From: UBA1479 sp040216635
GTDB lineage: Bacteria > Pseudomonadota > Alphaproteobacteria > Rhodospirillales > Casp-alpha2
Assembly: GCA_040216635.1 (NCBI GenBank)
Contig: JAVJOU010000018.1
Span: forward strand, 62,001 to 126,000
Length of the DNA stretch: 64,000 nt
Direction of reading: 5' to 3'
Made by a program: the position numbers and the translations under genes. Shown here one piece after another: positions 43,522 to 52,043 of this stretch (position 1 is its first letter; each line of letters begins with the position of its first letter). Under the pieces are notes generated by a model. It was not told the DNA's origin and ran no database searches. It saw only the letters and a program-made list of their open reading frames with translations.

Positions 43522-43557
43522 TGAAACAGTCTCCTACAGTCATTGAAACAGTCTCCT
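43514..43557 (-). repeat. 22-bp tandem duplication of RBS plus start codon
   Basis: Two exact copies (43514-43535 and 43536-43557), reading AGGAGACTGTTTCAATGACT on the minus strand. Each carries AGGAG and an ATG. The upstream ATG (43543) is shifted by 22 bases, so it opens a different frame of 51 codons that ends at a TAA inside the TPR gene (after CGACGG, near 43390). Confidence 0.9.
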
Positions 43558-43827
43558 AACGCGCGGTGTCAGGCCCACTTCGGCCGACCATATGGGCGCA
43601 TTTTAGCACTGCATTGTCGAAATCATACGTAACGCTTTGGTGAACGCGATCTGTGCTCTCGAGACCTGAAGGGTAAATTCCCTCTGGATTTTCGCCGGTT
43701 GAACGCCTAGAAACCCCGGACGTTTGGGCCTTAACCCCCGGACATCGGCGACATAGTATGAAGCGCGCAGCGATTGCCAAGCCGGGCCTTTTCCCGTCGC
43801 GCGCGCAAACCCAAGAGAATTGATGTG

Positions 43828-45636
43828 ATGCACCCATACCGCTCCCATACCTGTGCCCAACTGCGCGAAGAAAACGTCGGCGAGACCGTACGCCTGTCGG
43901 GCTGGGTTCACCGCAAACGCGATCACGGCAACTTGCTGTTCGTCGATCTGCGTGACCATTACGGCCTGACCCAATGCGTGATCGACGTGTCGGGGGATCT
44001 GTTCCCGCAGGTCGAAGCCGTGCGTCCGGAAAGCGTCATCACAATCACGGGGCCCGTGGTCAAACGTTCGGACGAGACCATCAATACGGCCATTCCGACG
44101 GGGGCTGTCGAAGTGCGCATCGATGAATTCCATTTGGAAAGTGCTGCGGAAACGCTTCCCATGCAGGTCTTCGGCGATGCCGACCTGGGGGAGGAAACGC
44201 GCCTGCGCTATCGCTTCCTTGATCTGCGCCGCGAACAGCCGCATGCCAACATCATCCTGCGCTCCAAGGTCATTTCGTCGATCCGCCGCCGCATGGTCGA
44301 TCAGGGCTTTCTGGAAATCCAGACCCCGATCCTGACGGCATCGTCGCCCGAAGGTGCGCGTGACTATCTGGTGCCGGCCCGCAACCATCCGGGCCACTTC
44401 TACGCCCTGCCGCAGGCCCCGCAGCAGTTCAAGCAACTGCTGATGGTTTCCGGCTTCGACAAGTATTTCCAGATCGCCCCCTGTTTCCGCGACGAAGACG
44501 CCCGCGCGGACCGCTCTCCCGGCGAGTTCTATCAGCTTGACCTGGAAATGGCCTATGTCACCCAGGACGACGTGTTCGCGGCGCTGGAGCCGGTATTGTC
44601 CGGTGTGTTCGAGGAATTCGCCAACGGCCGTGCCGTGACCAAGGCGCCGTTCCCGCGCATCCCCTACAAGGAATCGATGCTGAAATACGGCAACGACAAG
44701 CCGGATTTGCGTAATCCCATCGAAATGTCCGATGTGACCGACACGTTCAAAGGCTCGGGCTTCAAGGTCTTCGCCGGGATGATCGAAAAGAACGACAAGG
44801 TCCGCGTGCGTGCCATTCCCGCGCCGGGCGGCGGCAGCCGCGCGTTCTGCGACCGGATGAACTCCTGGGCCCAGGGCGAAGGCCAGCCGGGCCTGGGCTA
44901 CATCTTCTTCCGCGACGGCGAGGGCGCCGGCCCGATCGCCAAGAACATCGGCGAAGAACGGACCGAAGCGCTTCGCTCGTCCCTCGGCCTGAACGACGGC
45001 GACGCGGTGTTCTTCGTGGCCGGTGTGCCGTCGGAATTTGCGTCTTTTGCCTCTGCCGCCCGCACCAAGGTGGGCCAGGATCTGGACCTGATCGCCAAGG
45101 ACCGCTTCGATTTCTGCTGGATCGTCGATTACCCGATGTTCGAAATGAACGAGGAAACGGGCCAAGTCGATTTCTCCCACAACCCGTTTTCCATGCCCCA
45201 GGGTGGTCTGGAAGCGTTGGAAAGCCAGGATCCGCTGGATATCCTCGCCTATCAGTACGATATCGTCTGCAACGGCGTGGAACTGTCTTCGGGCGCGATC
45301 CGGAACCACAAGCCCGAAATCATGGTCAAGGCGTTCGAAATCGCCGGTTATTCCAAAGAAACGGTCGAAGAAGAATTCGGCGGTATGTATCGGGCGTTTC
45401 AGTTCGGTGCACCGCCCCACGGCGGTTCTGCCCCCGGCATTGACCGCATCGTGATGATGCTGGCCGACGAGCCGAATATCCGCGAAGTCATTGCCTTCCC
45501 CATGAACCAGCAGGCGCAGGATTTGTTGATGGGCGCACCGTCGATGGTGCCCGAACAGCGGCTCAAGGAACTGCACTTGAAACTCGTGCTGCCGAAAAAA
45601 GCGGTCACGACGGACGGCAATGAATCCCAAGGGTAG
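43828..45636 (+). CDS. aspS: aspartate--tRNA ligase
   Basis: 602 residues, the normal length of bacterial AspRS. An anticodon-binding OB fold is at the N-terminus (VRLSGWVHRKRDHGNLLFVD), followed by class II motif 2 (FRDEDARADRSPGEFYQLD), the bacterial insertion domain (about 290-430), and motif 3 (GGSAPGIDRIVMML). Whether it is discriminating (Asp only) or also charges tRNA-Asn cannot be judged without checking for asnS and gatCAB elsewhere. ATG 43828 was preferred over an upstream in-frame ATG at 43774, which adds a basic non-family tail. Confidence 0.97.
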   Translation: MHPYRSHTCAQLREENVGETVRLSGWVHRKRDHGNLLFVDLRDHYGLTQCVIDVSGDLFPQVEAVRPESVITITGPVVKRSDETINTAIPTGAVEVRIDEFHLESAAETLPMQVFGDADLGEETRLRYRFLDLRREQPHANIILRSKVISSIRRRMVDQGFLEIQTPILTASSPEGARDYLVPARNHPGHFYALPQAPQQFKQLLMVSGFDKYFQIAPCFRDEDARADRSPGEFYQLDLEMAYVTQDDVFAALEPVLSGVFEEFANGRAVTKAPFPRIPYKESMLKYGNDKPDLRNPIEMSDVTDTFKGSGFKVFAGMIEKNDKVRVRAIPAPGGGSRAFCDRMNSWAQGEGQPGLGYIFFRDGEGAGPIAKNIGEERTEALRSSLGLNDGDAVFFVAGVPSEFASFASAARTKVGQDLDLIAKDRFDFCWIVDYPMFEMNEETGQVDFSHNPFSMPQGGLEALESQDPLDILAYQYDIVCNGVELSSGAIRNHKPEIMVKAFEIAGYSKETVEEEFGGMYRAFQFGAPPHGGSAPGIDRIVMMLADEPNIREVIAFPMNQQAQDLLMGAPSMVPEQRLKELHLKLVLPKKAVTTDGNESQG

Positions 45637-45713
45637 AAAGTCCCTCTGAGTCAACCCACCCATGATTCCATTATTTTTGAAAATGGGTTAGCGGAATAGA
45701 AAAAGCTGGCCCC

Positions 45714-45742
45714 CGATTCGCGCCTTCGGGTATAACGAATCG
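45714..45742. promoter_or_regulatory. inverted repeat with TATAAC in the gap after aspS
   Basis: CGATTCG (45714-45720) and CGAATCG (45736-45742) flank CGCCTTCGGGTATAA. A TATAAC -10-like box lies inside the repeat, so this may be a regulated promoter for the SPOR lipoprotein gene; no clear -35 is seen. Confidence 0.3.
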
Positions 45743-45875
45743 ATAGTACGGTGAAAAATGTACAAAAACCGTTTCGGTTGGCCGCGGCGGCCGGGGAGCG
45801 AAACGGCGACAGGGTGAACAATTTAACAGGGTGATAAAGTCGGTGCGGCTGCCGGCAACCCATCTGGGGGTTAAA

Positions 45876-46820
45876 ATGCGAAAGCCAATTCTCGTCGTCG
45901 GTGCCTGTGCGCTGTTGGGCGGATGTGCTTTACCGATACCCATTCAAGTCGCTTCCTGGGCCATTGATGTGATTTCAGTGGTCGCCACGGAAAAATCCGT
46001 TACAGATCATGGTATTTCAGCGCTGACCAGCAGGGACTGCGCCCTTCATCGTGCGATCACGGAAGATGACAACGCCATCTGCCGTGAAACCGACGGTCGC
46101 ACGGACGTCATGGTCGCCGACACGGGCAATAAGGGCGAGGCCCTTGGCAAAGCCCAATCACCACAAACCGCACCGCAATTCGAAGCAGTTGAAGCGCAGG
46201 TCGCACAGGCCGCGATCAAGGAAAACAACGAAAACGTTTCGGCGTTAGCCAATTTCGAAACCGCGTCAGGTGATGAGAAGCCGGTAATTGTTCAGGTTGA
46301 TCTTGCCGCCCTGCAACCGGTGGCCGAAGACGTTGATCGCCCGTTTGTTCACTTCTCGAAAGCCAAATCTCATACGGCTCCGCAGGCGTCGCAGGCGGCT
46401 GCAACCGCCGAGCCTGAGCAAGTTGCTGTTGCGCTGCCACAGAAAACCGGAAATGCCGCGCTTTCCAACAAGCCATCGGCCGGGGTTTATTATGTGATCG
46501 GCAGTTTCCGCAGCAACGAGCGGGCGAAACGCCACATGCAGACTTTCCGCCAGCTGGTGCCGTCGGTGCTTCAAGGCAAGATCGGCCGGGAAGGACGCGA
46601 GGTTTTCCGCGTCGTTGTCGGACCGTTCGAAGCGGATCAACGATCAGGAGCCTATCGGCGGATCAAACGCGCGGGTATTCCCGACACCTGGGCAATTCGT
46701 GTGTCGCCGAAGGATTGGTCGGTCGCCGCACAAATCCGGCCGACACAACAGGCCGACGCGGGAGCGGTTTTGGGTGCGCGTGACTGGCCGGGCCTGATTC
46801 AATTCGTCGCGGCACGCTGA
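45876..46820 (+). CDS. SPOR-domain lipoprotein
   Basis: 314 residues from ATG 45876. A lipoprotein signal with lipobox LGGC (C17) is followed by a low-complexity, alanine/glutamate-rich middle (about 90-205) and a C-terminal SPOR domain (about 208-290, YYVIGSFRSNERAKRHMQTF and VFRVVVGPFEA). SPOR domains bind denuded peptidoglycan at division sites, so this is a likely envelope protein acting at the septum. The AT-rich upstream region also allows a start at 45831, but that hides the lipobox. Confidence 0.85.
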   Translation: MRKPILVVGACALLGGCALPIPIQVASWAIDVISVVATEKSVTDHGISALTSRDCALHRAITEDDNAICRETDGRTDVMVADTGNKGEALGKAQSPQTAPQFEAVEAQVAQAAIKENNENVSALANFETASGDEKPVIVQVDLAALQPVAEDVDRPFVHFSKAKSHTAPQASQAAATAEPEQVAVALPQKTGNAALSNKPSAGVYYVIGSFRSNERAKRHMQTFRQLVPSVLQGKIGREGREVFRVVVGPFEADQRSGAYRRIKRAGIPDTWAIRVSPKDWSVAAQIRPTQQADAGAVLGARDWPGLIQFVAAR

Positions 46821-46918
46821 GCCTGACGGCTTTCAACCTTCAATACTGAGCGGTAAACGGTCGGAACCGCTGCCCCTAACGGGGGGCAACGGTTTCGGGG
46901 CGATGGCGTGTCCGGGGA

Positions 46919-47458
46919 TCAGGCGGCGGCGAGCGGCCGACCGGGTCCATCCGGCGGCCCATCCAGTGTGGTCAGCAACTTCAGGATGCGTTCCGTATTA
47001 CGTACCAGGCGCGTGTTCTGGGGGTTGTACCGGCGTTCGAAATTCAGGCGCTCTTCCCATTGCGTGACGAAATCACGGGCCCGGTCCGGTCCGGCGGGTT
47101 CGCCGGTCAGCGCGCCGATGGTGACGTTGTAGTCGGGATGAAGCTCCGGCTGAAACGCGAGAAGTTCATAATCTTCATAGGCCAGAACGCCGGCGGCGTA
47201 GAGTTCCAGACTGACCTCGGCCATCTGTCGCGGTGTCAGATCCCGCAAGGAAAGGCCCTTGGTCAGGATACTGAACAGGCTGGGTTCGGGTGTCTTTTCC
47301 TCGTCGGTGTGGGGTGTGGTCCCGCCGTCGGGCGGCGCGATCGGGGATAACGGGATCAGTTCCCGTGACGTGGTGTGACCGCCCAACAGCGGCGTGTCAG
47401 GGGACATCGTTTCCGAATAGAGGTCTAGATACGAAACCGATTGATGTTCTGCTCCCAT
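46919..47458 (-). CDS. protein of unknown function
   Basis: 179 residues from ATG 47458, with AAGGAGC nine bases upstream. The N-terminal 60 residues are proline/threonine-rich and probably disordered. The C-terminal part (about 60-165, LSLRDLTPRQMAEVSLELYA to NTERILKLLTTLDG) is helical and shows normal coding composition. No signal peptide or membrane segment is seen. I do not recognise the family. It converges on the SPOR lipoprotein gene. Confidence 0.7.
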   Translation of the reverse strand: MGAEHQSVSYLDLYSETMSPDTPLLGGHTTSRELIPLSPIAPPDGGTTPHTDEEKTPEPSLFSILTKGLSLRDLTPRQMAEVSLELYAAGVLAYEDYELLAFQPELHPDYNVTIGALTGEPAGPDRARDFVTQWEERLNFERRYNPQNTRLVRNTERILKLLTTLDGPPDGPGRPLAAA

Positions 47459-47919
47459 GAGCAAGGCTCCTTCTTCGTTCGAACGCGATCCGTTCGAGAA
47501 TCCGAAGGTGTCGAGACCCGGTCATGCCGAAGGCACGGGGCTCCCGTCAGTGAAGTGAAAACGCGGTTCAGGCGCCGGTTCGGCGTTCGGCCGGGCGGTG
47601 CCTGAGGACGTGTACTTCAACTGCGGGCTTCGGGGTCTGTTCTATCGCCGTCAAGGGTGCCTCCTGGTGGTCGGCATGTGGGCTTCGCCACATCCATTTT
47701 CTCAATAAAACCCAACGCAAAAGACGGGCCAAACGGCAGACCGCGGTTTTTCATATGCTTAACGGAAGATGACCGAAGAAAAGACCGCCGAACCCGGCAA
47801 AATCTGCCGCTTTGATGGGTATTATTTGCCGCTGAAGGCGCCTTTGCAGTCATGGACAGGGCGTGTTTCGAAGCCTAGTCTCGGGGATGCGGATAATCTC
47901 TTGGGGCCAGATCATAAGT
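47459..47919. other. 461-base region without a supported gene
   Basis: Lies between the divergent genes at 46919-47458 and 47920-48774, so it must contain both promoters. Short open frames on both strands (for example 47617-47853 minus) have no ribosome-binding site or protein-like composition. I see no repeat, hairpin or RNA gene in it that stands out. Confidence 0.5.
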
Positions 47920-48774
47920 ATGACCATCGAAAGGATCGTTTCCTGCCGTGCTGGGTTTGCGGCCGCCGTGCTGGGGCTGATCGTCGCTGTTACGGCACCG
48001 CTGACCAATACCCATGCCGCGGGAAAATCAGACCCAATACTGGCAAGCCATCGCGCGGTATACGAGATCACCCTGCATCAAAGCCGTGACGGGGTGGGGC
48101 CGACCGCGGCACGGGGGTTGATGGCATATGATTTCTCGGACAGCTGTGAACGCTGGGTCGTGGAAAACCGCATCGTGCTTGATGTCTTATACGGTGAAGA
48201 AACGCCGGTGCGGACCGATTGGACATTCACCAGTTGGGAATCCAAGGACGGCCGGGATTATGGCTTCAACATGCGCCATAAACGCAACGAGAGGCTGGAA
48301 GAGGAACTGAAGGGCTCGGCACGGCTGGACCCGGGCAAGGGCGGCGAGGCGGCGTTTACCGGAGATGTCGCCGAGCAGATTCCGTTATCGGCGGAGACCC
48401 TGTTTCCCACGGCCCATCTGTTGGCCAGCTTGAAGGCCGCCAAATCGGGGAAAAAGACATTTTCCCGCCCCCTGTTCGACGGCGGAAGCCTGGACAATCC
48501 TTACGATACCAATGTTTTTATCGTGCGCCCCAAGGGGCGGAACGAGGCGGTTCGAAAGTTGGTGCGTGCCGCAGGATTCACGCCGGACCTGCCTGTATGG
48601 CGCTATCAGGGCGCGTTCTTTTCTAAAAGTTCAGGCGAAGGCACGCCCGTGTTCGAACTTGAGGTCGATTACCGTGCGGATGGTGTCGCGGAACGCATCA
48701 TTCAAACGTTCGGTGATTTCTCGATCGAGATGACGCCGGTCAAGATAGAGCCCCTTAAGGGCGGCGGTTGCTGA
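47920..48774 (+). CDS. eipB: EipB/DUF1849 periplasmic envelope protein
   Basis: 284 residues from ATG 47920. A Sec signal peptide (about 1-34, ending THAAG) precedes a DUF1849 beta-spiral domain starting LASHRAVYEITLHQSRDGVG, with SCERWVVENRIVLD. EipB in Brucella is a periplasmic protein needed for envelope integrity and has a disulfide between a cysteine near the start of the fold and the last residues; here C76 and the final residue C284 fit. The start codon choice is not certain (47887 also possible). Confidence 0.88.
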   Translation: MTIERIVSCRAGFAAAVLGLIVAVTAPLTNTHAAGKSDPILASHRAVYEITLHQSRDGVGPTAARGLMAYDFSDSCERWVVENRIVLDVLYGEETPVRTDWTFTSWESKDGRDYGFNMRHKRNERLEEELKGSARLDPGKGGEAAFTGDVAEQIPLSAETLFPTAHLLASLKAAKSGKKTFSRPLFDGGSLDNPYDTNVFIVRPKGRNEAVRKLVRAAGFTPDLPVWRYQGAFFSKSSGEGTPVFELEVDYRADGVAERIIQTFGDFSIEMTPVKIEPLKGGGC

Positions 48775-48811
48775 TCCCTGACTTGATGCCGGGGGCGCCA
48801 CAACGGTGTAA

Positions 48812-49738
48812 TTAGGGGTTTGAGGAGGCGGTTTCGGCTTCTTCGGCCGTCCACAGCCACGCGGCCCCGCGCACGCCCGAGGCATCGCCGTGGCGGGCCC
48901 GCACAAGCGGTGTCGCGACCGTGTCGGAAAAGACCCATGATCCCCATAATTCCGGAACGTTCGCATAGAGCCGTTCCAGGTTCGACAGGCCGCCGCCGAG
49001 AACGATGACGTCCGGGTCCAAGGTGTTGATCACTGTGGCGAGGGCACGGGCAAGGCGGTGTTCGTAACGCGCCAACGTCGCCGTGGCCGGTTTGTCGCCG
49101 TTTTCGGCCCTGGCGGCGATTTCGGTGGCGCTTAGGGTCTTTCCGGTGACGGCAAGGTGGTCGCGCGCTAAGGCCGGGCCCGACAGGAAGGTTTCGATGC
49201 AGCCGGTGAGCCCGCAATAGCATTCAGCACCCGGGCGTTCGTCATCGCCGGGCCAGGGCAGGGGATTATGCCCCCATTCGCCCGCGATCGCATTCACCCC
49301 GGTCAGGGGGCGGCCGTGCAATGCGATTCCGCCGCCGACACCCGTGCCCAGGATCACGCCGAATACGTTGCCGGCTTCGGCGGCGGCCCCATCCGCCGCC
49401 TCGGACACGGCGAAGCAATTGGCGTCATTGGCTAGGCGGACCGGCAGGCTCAGGGCGCGTTCCAGGTCTCTGTCGAAGGGATGACCGATCAGCCAGGTTG
49501 AATTGGCGTTCTTGACCAACCCCGTGGCAGGGGAAATCGTTCCGGGGATGCCGATGCCGACGCAGGTTACGGGGCCGGCAGCTTGTTGCAAGGTGGCGAC
49601 AAGGCCGCAAACGGCGTCCAGGGTGGCGGCGTAGTCGCCGTGCGGGGCCGGGATGCGCAGGCGGGCACGCTCGGCGCCTTCGGCGTCCAGGACGATGCCC
49701 TCGATCTTCGTGCCGCCGAGGTCAATACCCGCACGCAT
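48812..49738 (-). CDS. ROK family sugar kinase
   Basis: 308 residues. It has the N-terminal phosphate-binding AGIDLGGTKIEGI, catalytic D105 in LANDANCFAV, GTGVGGGIAL, and the zinc site with H157 and C173/C175/C180 (ECYCGLTGC). ROK kinases phosphorylate N-acetylglucosamine, fructose, mannose or glucose; the WGHNPLPWPGDDE segment before the zinc site is found in N-acetylglucosamine kinase/fructokinase-type members. No sugar transporter is adjacent, so the substrate is open. Confidence 0.92.
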   Translation of the reverse strand: MRAGIDLGGTKIEGIVLDAEGAERARLRIPAPHGDYAATLDAVCGLVATLQQAAGPVTCVGIGIPGTISPATGLVKNANSTWLIGHPFDRDLERALSLPVRLANDANCFAVSEAADGAAAEAGNVFGVILGTGVGGGIALHGRPLTGVNAIAGEWGHNPLPWPGDDERPGAECYCGLTGCIETFLSGPALARDHLAVTGKTLSATEIAARAENGDKPATATLARYEHRLARALATVINTLDPDVIVLGGGLSNLERLYANVPELWGSWVFSDTVATPLVRARHGDASGVRGAAWLWTAEEAETASSNP

Positions 49739-49890
49739 GGCCTGCCCTCAAATTTTCCGCGCCTGATGCGATAAAATTAATATTCAATGTGTGACCGCCG
49801 TCATGTCCAAAAAGAAACGAGGTTAATACTTTTTTACCGTTCGATCCTTAGAACTGGGTGACATACCTATCCAGCGACAAGGAACGACAG

Positions 49891-50358
49891 ATGAGCATCA
49901 TCGCCGAAACCACGACCGAGAATAGGGACGTTTATCCGGTGTTTCGAGGTTTGTCCGAATTGGGCGTAAGCAATATGGATTTGGCCGAAGCGCTTGCCGC
50001 GACGCCTGCTGCGGTGACGGCATGGCGGACCGGAGAGGTGCGGATGCCCGCACACTTGGTTGCTTTTCTGACGTTGATGCTCGACGCCTTGGTCGAACGC
50101 AAGGGATCGGAATCTGCGGTGATTTCATCTATGTTCTCGGGTGTTGCCGGGGCAAGCCGTATCCGCACCGTTCGGGCACGGGATAATCTGCAGCAGCAGC
50201 AGGCCTTCAATTGCGGTTTCGACCGCACGCATATGGAAGCGGGCCTGCGCTTGTTCCTGCATTGGCGAAACCGTAAACTGTTTGCGAACCGTGAGTTCGT
50301 GAACGTTGAACGCGGCCCCGCCGCGGAAATCGGGCACCTGGGTGCCGTTGCAACCTGA
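49891..50358 (+). CDS. small protein with helix-turn-helix-like region, unknown function
   Basis: 155 residues from ATG 49891 (AAGGA upstream). Residues about 22-65 (SELGVSNMDLAEALAATPAA and VTAWRTGEVRMPAHLVAFL) look like a Cro/XRE-type helix-turn-helix with a following helix, so DNA binding is possible. The C-terminal half is glutamine- and arginine-rich and not family-like to me. It may be a transcription factor; neither target nor partner is evident. Confidence 0.65.
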   Translation: MSIIAETTTENRDVYPVFRGLSELGVSNMDLAEALAATPAAVTAWRTGEVRMPAHLVAFLTLMLDALVERKGSESAVISSMFSGVAGASRIRTVRARDNLQQQQAFNCGFDRTHMEAGLRLFLHWRNRKLFANREFVNVERGPAAEIGHLGAVAT

Positions 50359-50428
50359 CGCCGGCTAAAGCGGTCGGGGGGCCGCAGGCGACAGGATGCC
50401 GCGGGGGCATGGGGTAGACGAGGGATTG

Positions 50429-51181
50429 ATGAGCGAGAAACTGTTCGGATTGTCGGAAGACGGCGTCAAAACGGCGCTTGATATCAAAAACCGCTATAAA
50501 AAACGCGAACCGCTGATCGTTCCGTCGGACGTCGACAAGTTCCTGGCGCCGGAAAACTTTCTGAATTCAACCATCGACCTGGGCGGGCTTGAAGATCCGC
50601 TGCCGCTGGCGCTTGTTTCCGCACGGGACCCGGAAGCGCCGATGGCGCTTGCCGCTGCCGCGCGCCTGTCGCCGCTTGGCCGCAAGACGCCGCTGATTAC
50701 CGGCATGTTCGAAATCGTCGGTGACATCACCAAGCACGAAGCGGTCAAGGACGCGGTGTCCCTGATCACGGAGAGTGCGTTCGATCCGAACGCTATCGCC
50801 AAACTGCGGCGGGAGACGTCGCGGTTTATCGTGCGCACCCGTGCGGAATACACCACGGCGCTGCGCCAGAACCTGCACAACCTGATGGACGGCAGCGTTT
50901 CACCACGGCATTTCGTGCAGGAATTCTTCCAGCTGACCGAAGCCGGCAACATGCGGAACGACATCCGCAAGAAGCTGGTGATCAGCCTGCTGATGTCTGA
51001 AACCGTGCGGCCCAGCGTGAAGTTCCTGATGTTGGAAAACTTCCACCAAATGCCGGCACCGGTACAGACCGCCATTATCCAGGCCCTGCTGCGGGCGGAT
51101 TCCTCGCGTCATGTGGATCTGATGAAGGAAGAACTGCGCTGGATCGTCGCCCAGGGCGTCGAATACGACCGCGCGCATTGA
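50429..51181 (+). CDS. conserved-looking helical protein, unknown function
   Basis: 250 residues from ATG 50429. It is all-helical in composition with no membrane segment or signal peptide. The sequence has well-ordered charge patterns (SRFIVRTRAEYTTALRQNL, VISLLMSETVRPSVKFLMLE) and normal codon use, so it is clearly a gene, but I do not recognise a family. It converges on the TetR gene 20 bases away. Confidence 0.7.
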   Translation: MSEKLFGLSEDGVKTALDIKNRYKKREPLIVPSDVDKFLAPENFLNSTIDLGGLEDPLPLALVSARDPEAPMALAAAARLSPLGRKTPLITGMFEIVGDITKHEAVKDAVSLITESAFDPNAIAKLRRETSRFIVRTRAEYTTALRQNLHNLMDGSVSPRHFVQEFFQLTEAGNMRNDIRKKLVISLLMSETVRPSVKFLMLENFHQMPAPVQTAIIQALLRADSSRHVDLMKEELRWIVAQGVEYDRAH

Positions 51182-51201
51182 TCTTTCCTTCGTGGCTGAA
51201 A

Positions 51202-51801
51202 TCAGACCTCTGATGGCGTGATCGGCAGATGGCCTTTCTCTGCCTTCTCAATTAAAGCTTTCGCCGCCGATTTTGCGACGGTTGCGGCACGGCCCTTATT
51301 TTCCGATACCTGGGCCGTGACGATAGCGCCTTCCAATAGCAAGGCCAGTTCCTCGGCCAAAGGTTCGGCATTATCGATTCCCATGTCCCGGATCAGCTGT
51401 TCCATATAGCTGCGCATCAAGGTTTTGAATTCTTTACAGACGATGCGAACGGGCGTGTTCGGGGCGGAAAATTCGCCGATCGCGTTAATATACATGCAGC
51501 CATAGAAGCTTTTGTCTTCGAACCAGTCATGGGCCGCGTCGAAAATGGCGAGTACACGGTCCCGGGGAGCCGTAGCCCGCCATTCCACATCACGCATGAA
51601 GCCGTTGCGGAACTGGCCGCTGTATTTGCGCAGGGCCGCCAGGATCAGCTCGTCTTTCGAACGAAAGTGCCGGTAAAGGGTCTTTTTCGATACGCCCGCC
51701 GCCGCGATGATGGTGTCGACACCGGTTGCGTGAAACCCGTTTTTCGAAAACAAGGTAATGGCCGTGTCGATCAGGTGTTCGCGCCGTTCAGACTGTTTCA
51801 T
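51202..51801 (-). CDS. TetR/AcrR family repressor
   Basis: 199 residues. The N-terminal helix-turn-helix (about 8-52: LIDTAITLFSKNGFHATGVD, TIIAAAGVSKKTLYRHFRSK) is typical of TetR proteins, and the ligand domain resembles the group with TetR_C_6-like ends. It is divergent from an AhpD-like gene, and three GGAAAC-GTTTCC palindromes lie in the shared region, one 20 bases before its own start. Autorepression and control of the divergent gene are therefore likely. The ligand is unknown. Confidence 0.92.
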   Translation of the reverse strand: MKQSERREHLIDTAITLFSKNGFHATGVDTIIAAAGVSKKTLYRHFRSKDELILAALRKYSGQFRNGFMRDVEWRATAPRDRVLAIFDAAHDWFEDKSFYGCMYINAIGEFSAPNTPVRIVCKEFKTLMRSYMEQLIRDMGIDNAEPLAEELALLLEGAIVTAQVSENKGRAATVAKSAAKALIEKAEKGHLPITPSEV

Positions 51802-51820
51802 TCTTAATATACCTTAATAT

Positions 51821-51838
51821 GGAAACTATATGGTTTCC
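51821..51838. promoter_or_regulatory. operator-like palindrome O1
   Basis: GGAAAC-TATATG-GTTTCC, 6-base arms with a 6-base spacer, centred about 28 bases upstream of the TetR start codon. It shares arms with O2 and O3. Confidence 0.7.
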
Positions 51839-51945
51839 TTAATGATGCCCCTGCCTGTGATTGATAGTCCATACAAATCATTCACATATCAGGAAAATAT
51901 ATAACTCAGTTCACATTCAGGTGATGTTCCAAGAAATCGTGTTCC

Positions 51946-51974
51946 TTGTGGGAAACAGATCTGTTACCTATTTG
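51946..51974 (+). promoter_or_regulatory. candidate promoter of the AhpD-like gene with operator O2 in its spacer
   Basis: TTGTGG (51946-51951) and TATTTG (51969-51974) are 17 bases apart. Operator O2, GGAAACAGATCTGTTACC (51951-51968), fills the spacer exactly, which is the classic position for a TetR-type repressor site. Confidence 0.5.
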
Positions 51975-51982
51975 CCCATGAA

Positions 51983-52000
51983 GGAAACAGATCTGTTTCC
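51983..52000. promoter_or_regulatory. operator O3, perfect 18-bp palindrome
   Basis: GGAAACAGATCTGTTTCC is a perfect palindrome. Its centre is 32 bases (three helical turns) from that of O2, and it sits at the expected transcription start of the AhpD-like gene. Confidence 0.75.
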
Positions 52001-52043
52001 AAAATGTCCAAAACCTACCGTTCTGATACTCAAGGAGTTTGAA

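Noticed and set aside
43603..45663. 686-codon open frame on the minus strand
   Set aside because: Antisense shadow of aspS, with no motif or ribosome-binding site.
47617..47853. 78-codon minus-strand frame as a small gene
   Set aside because: No ribosome-binding site, no domain, composition unlike neighbours.
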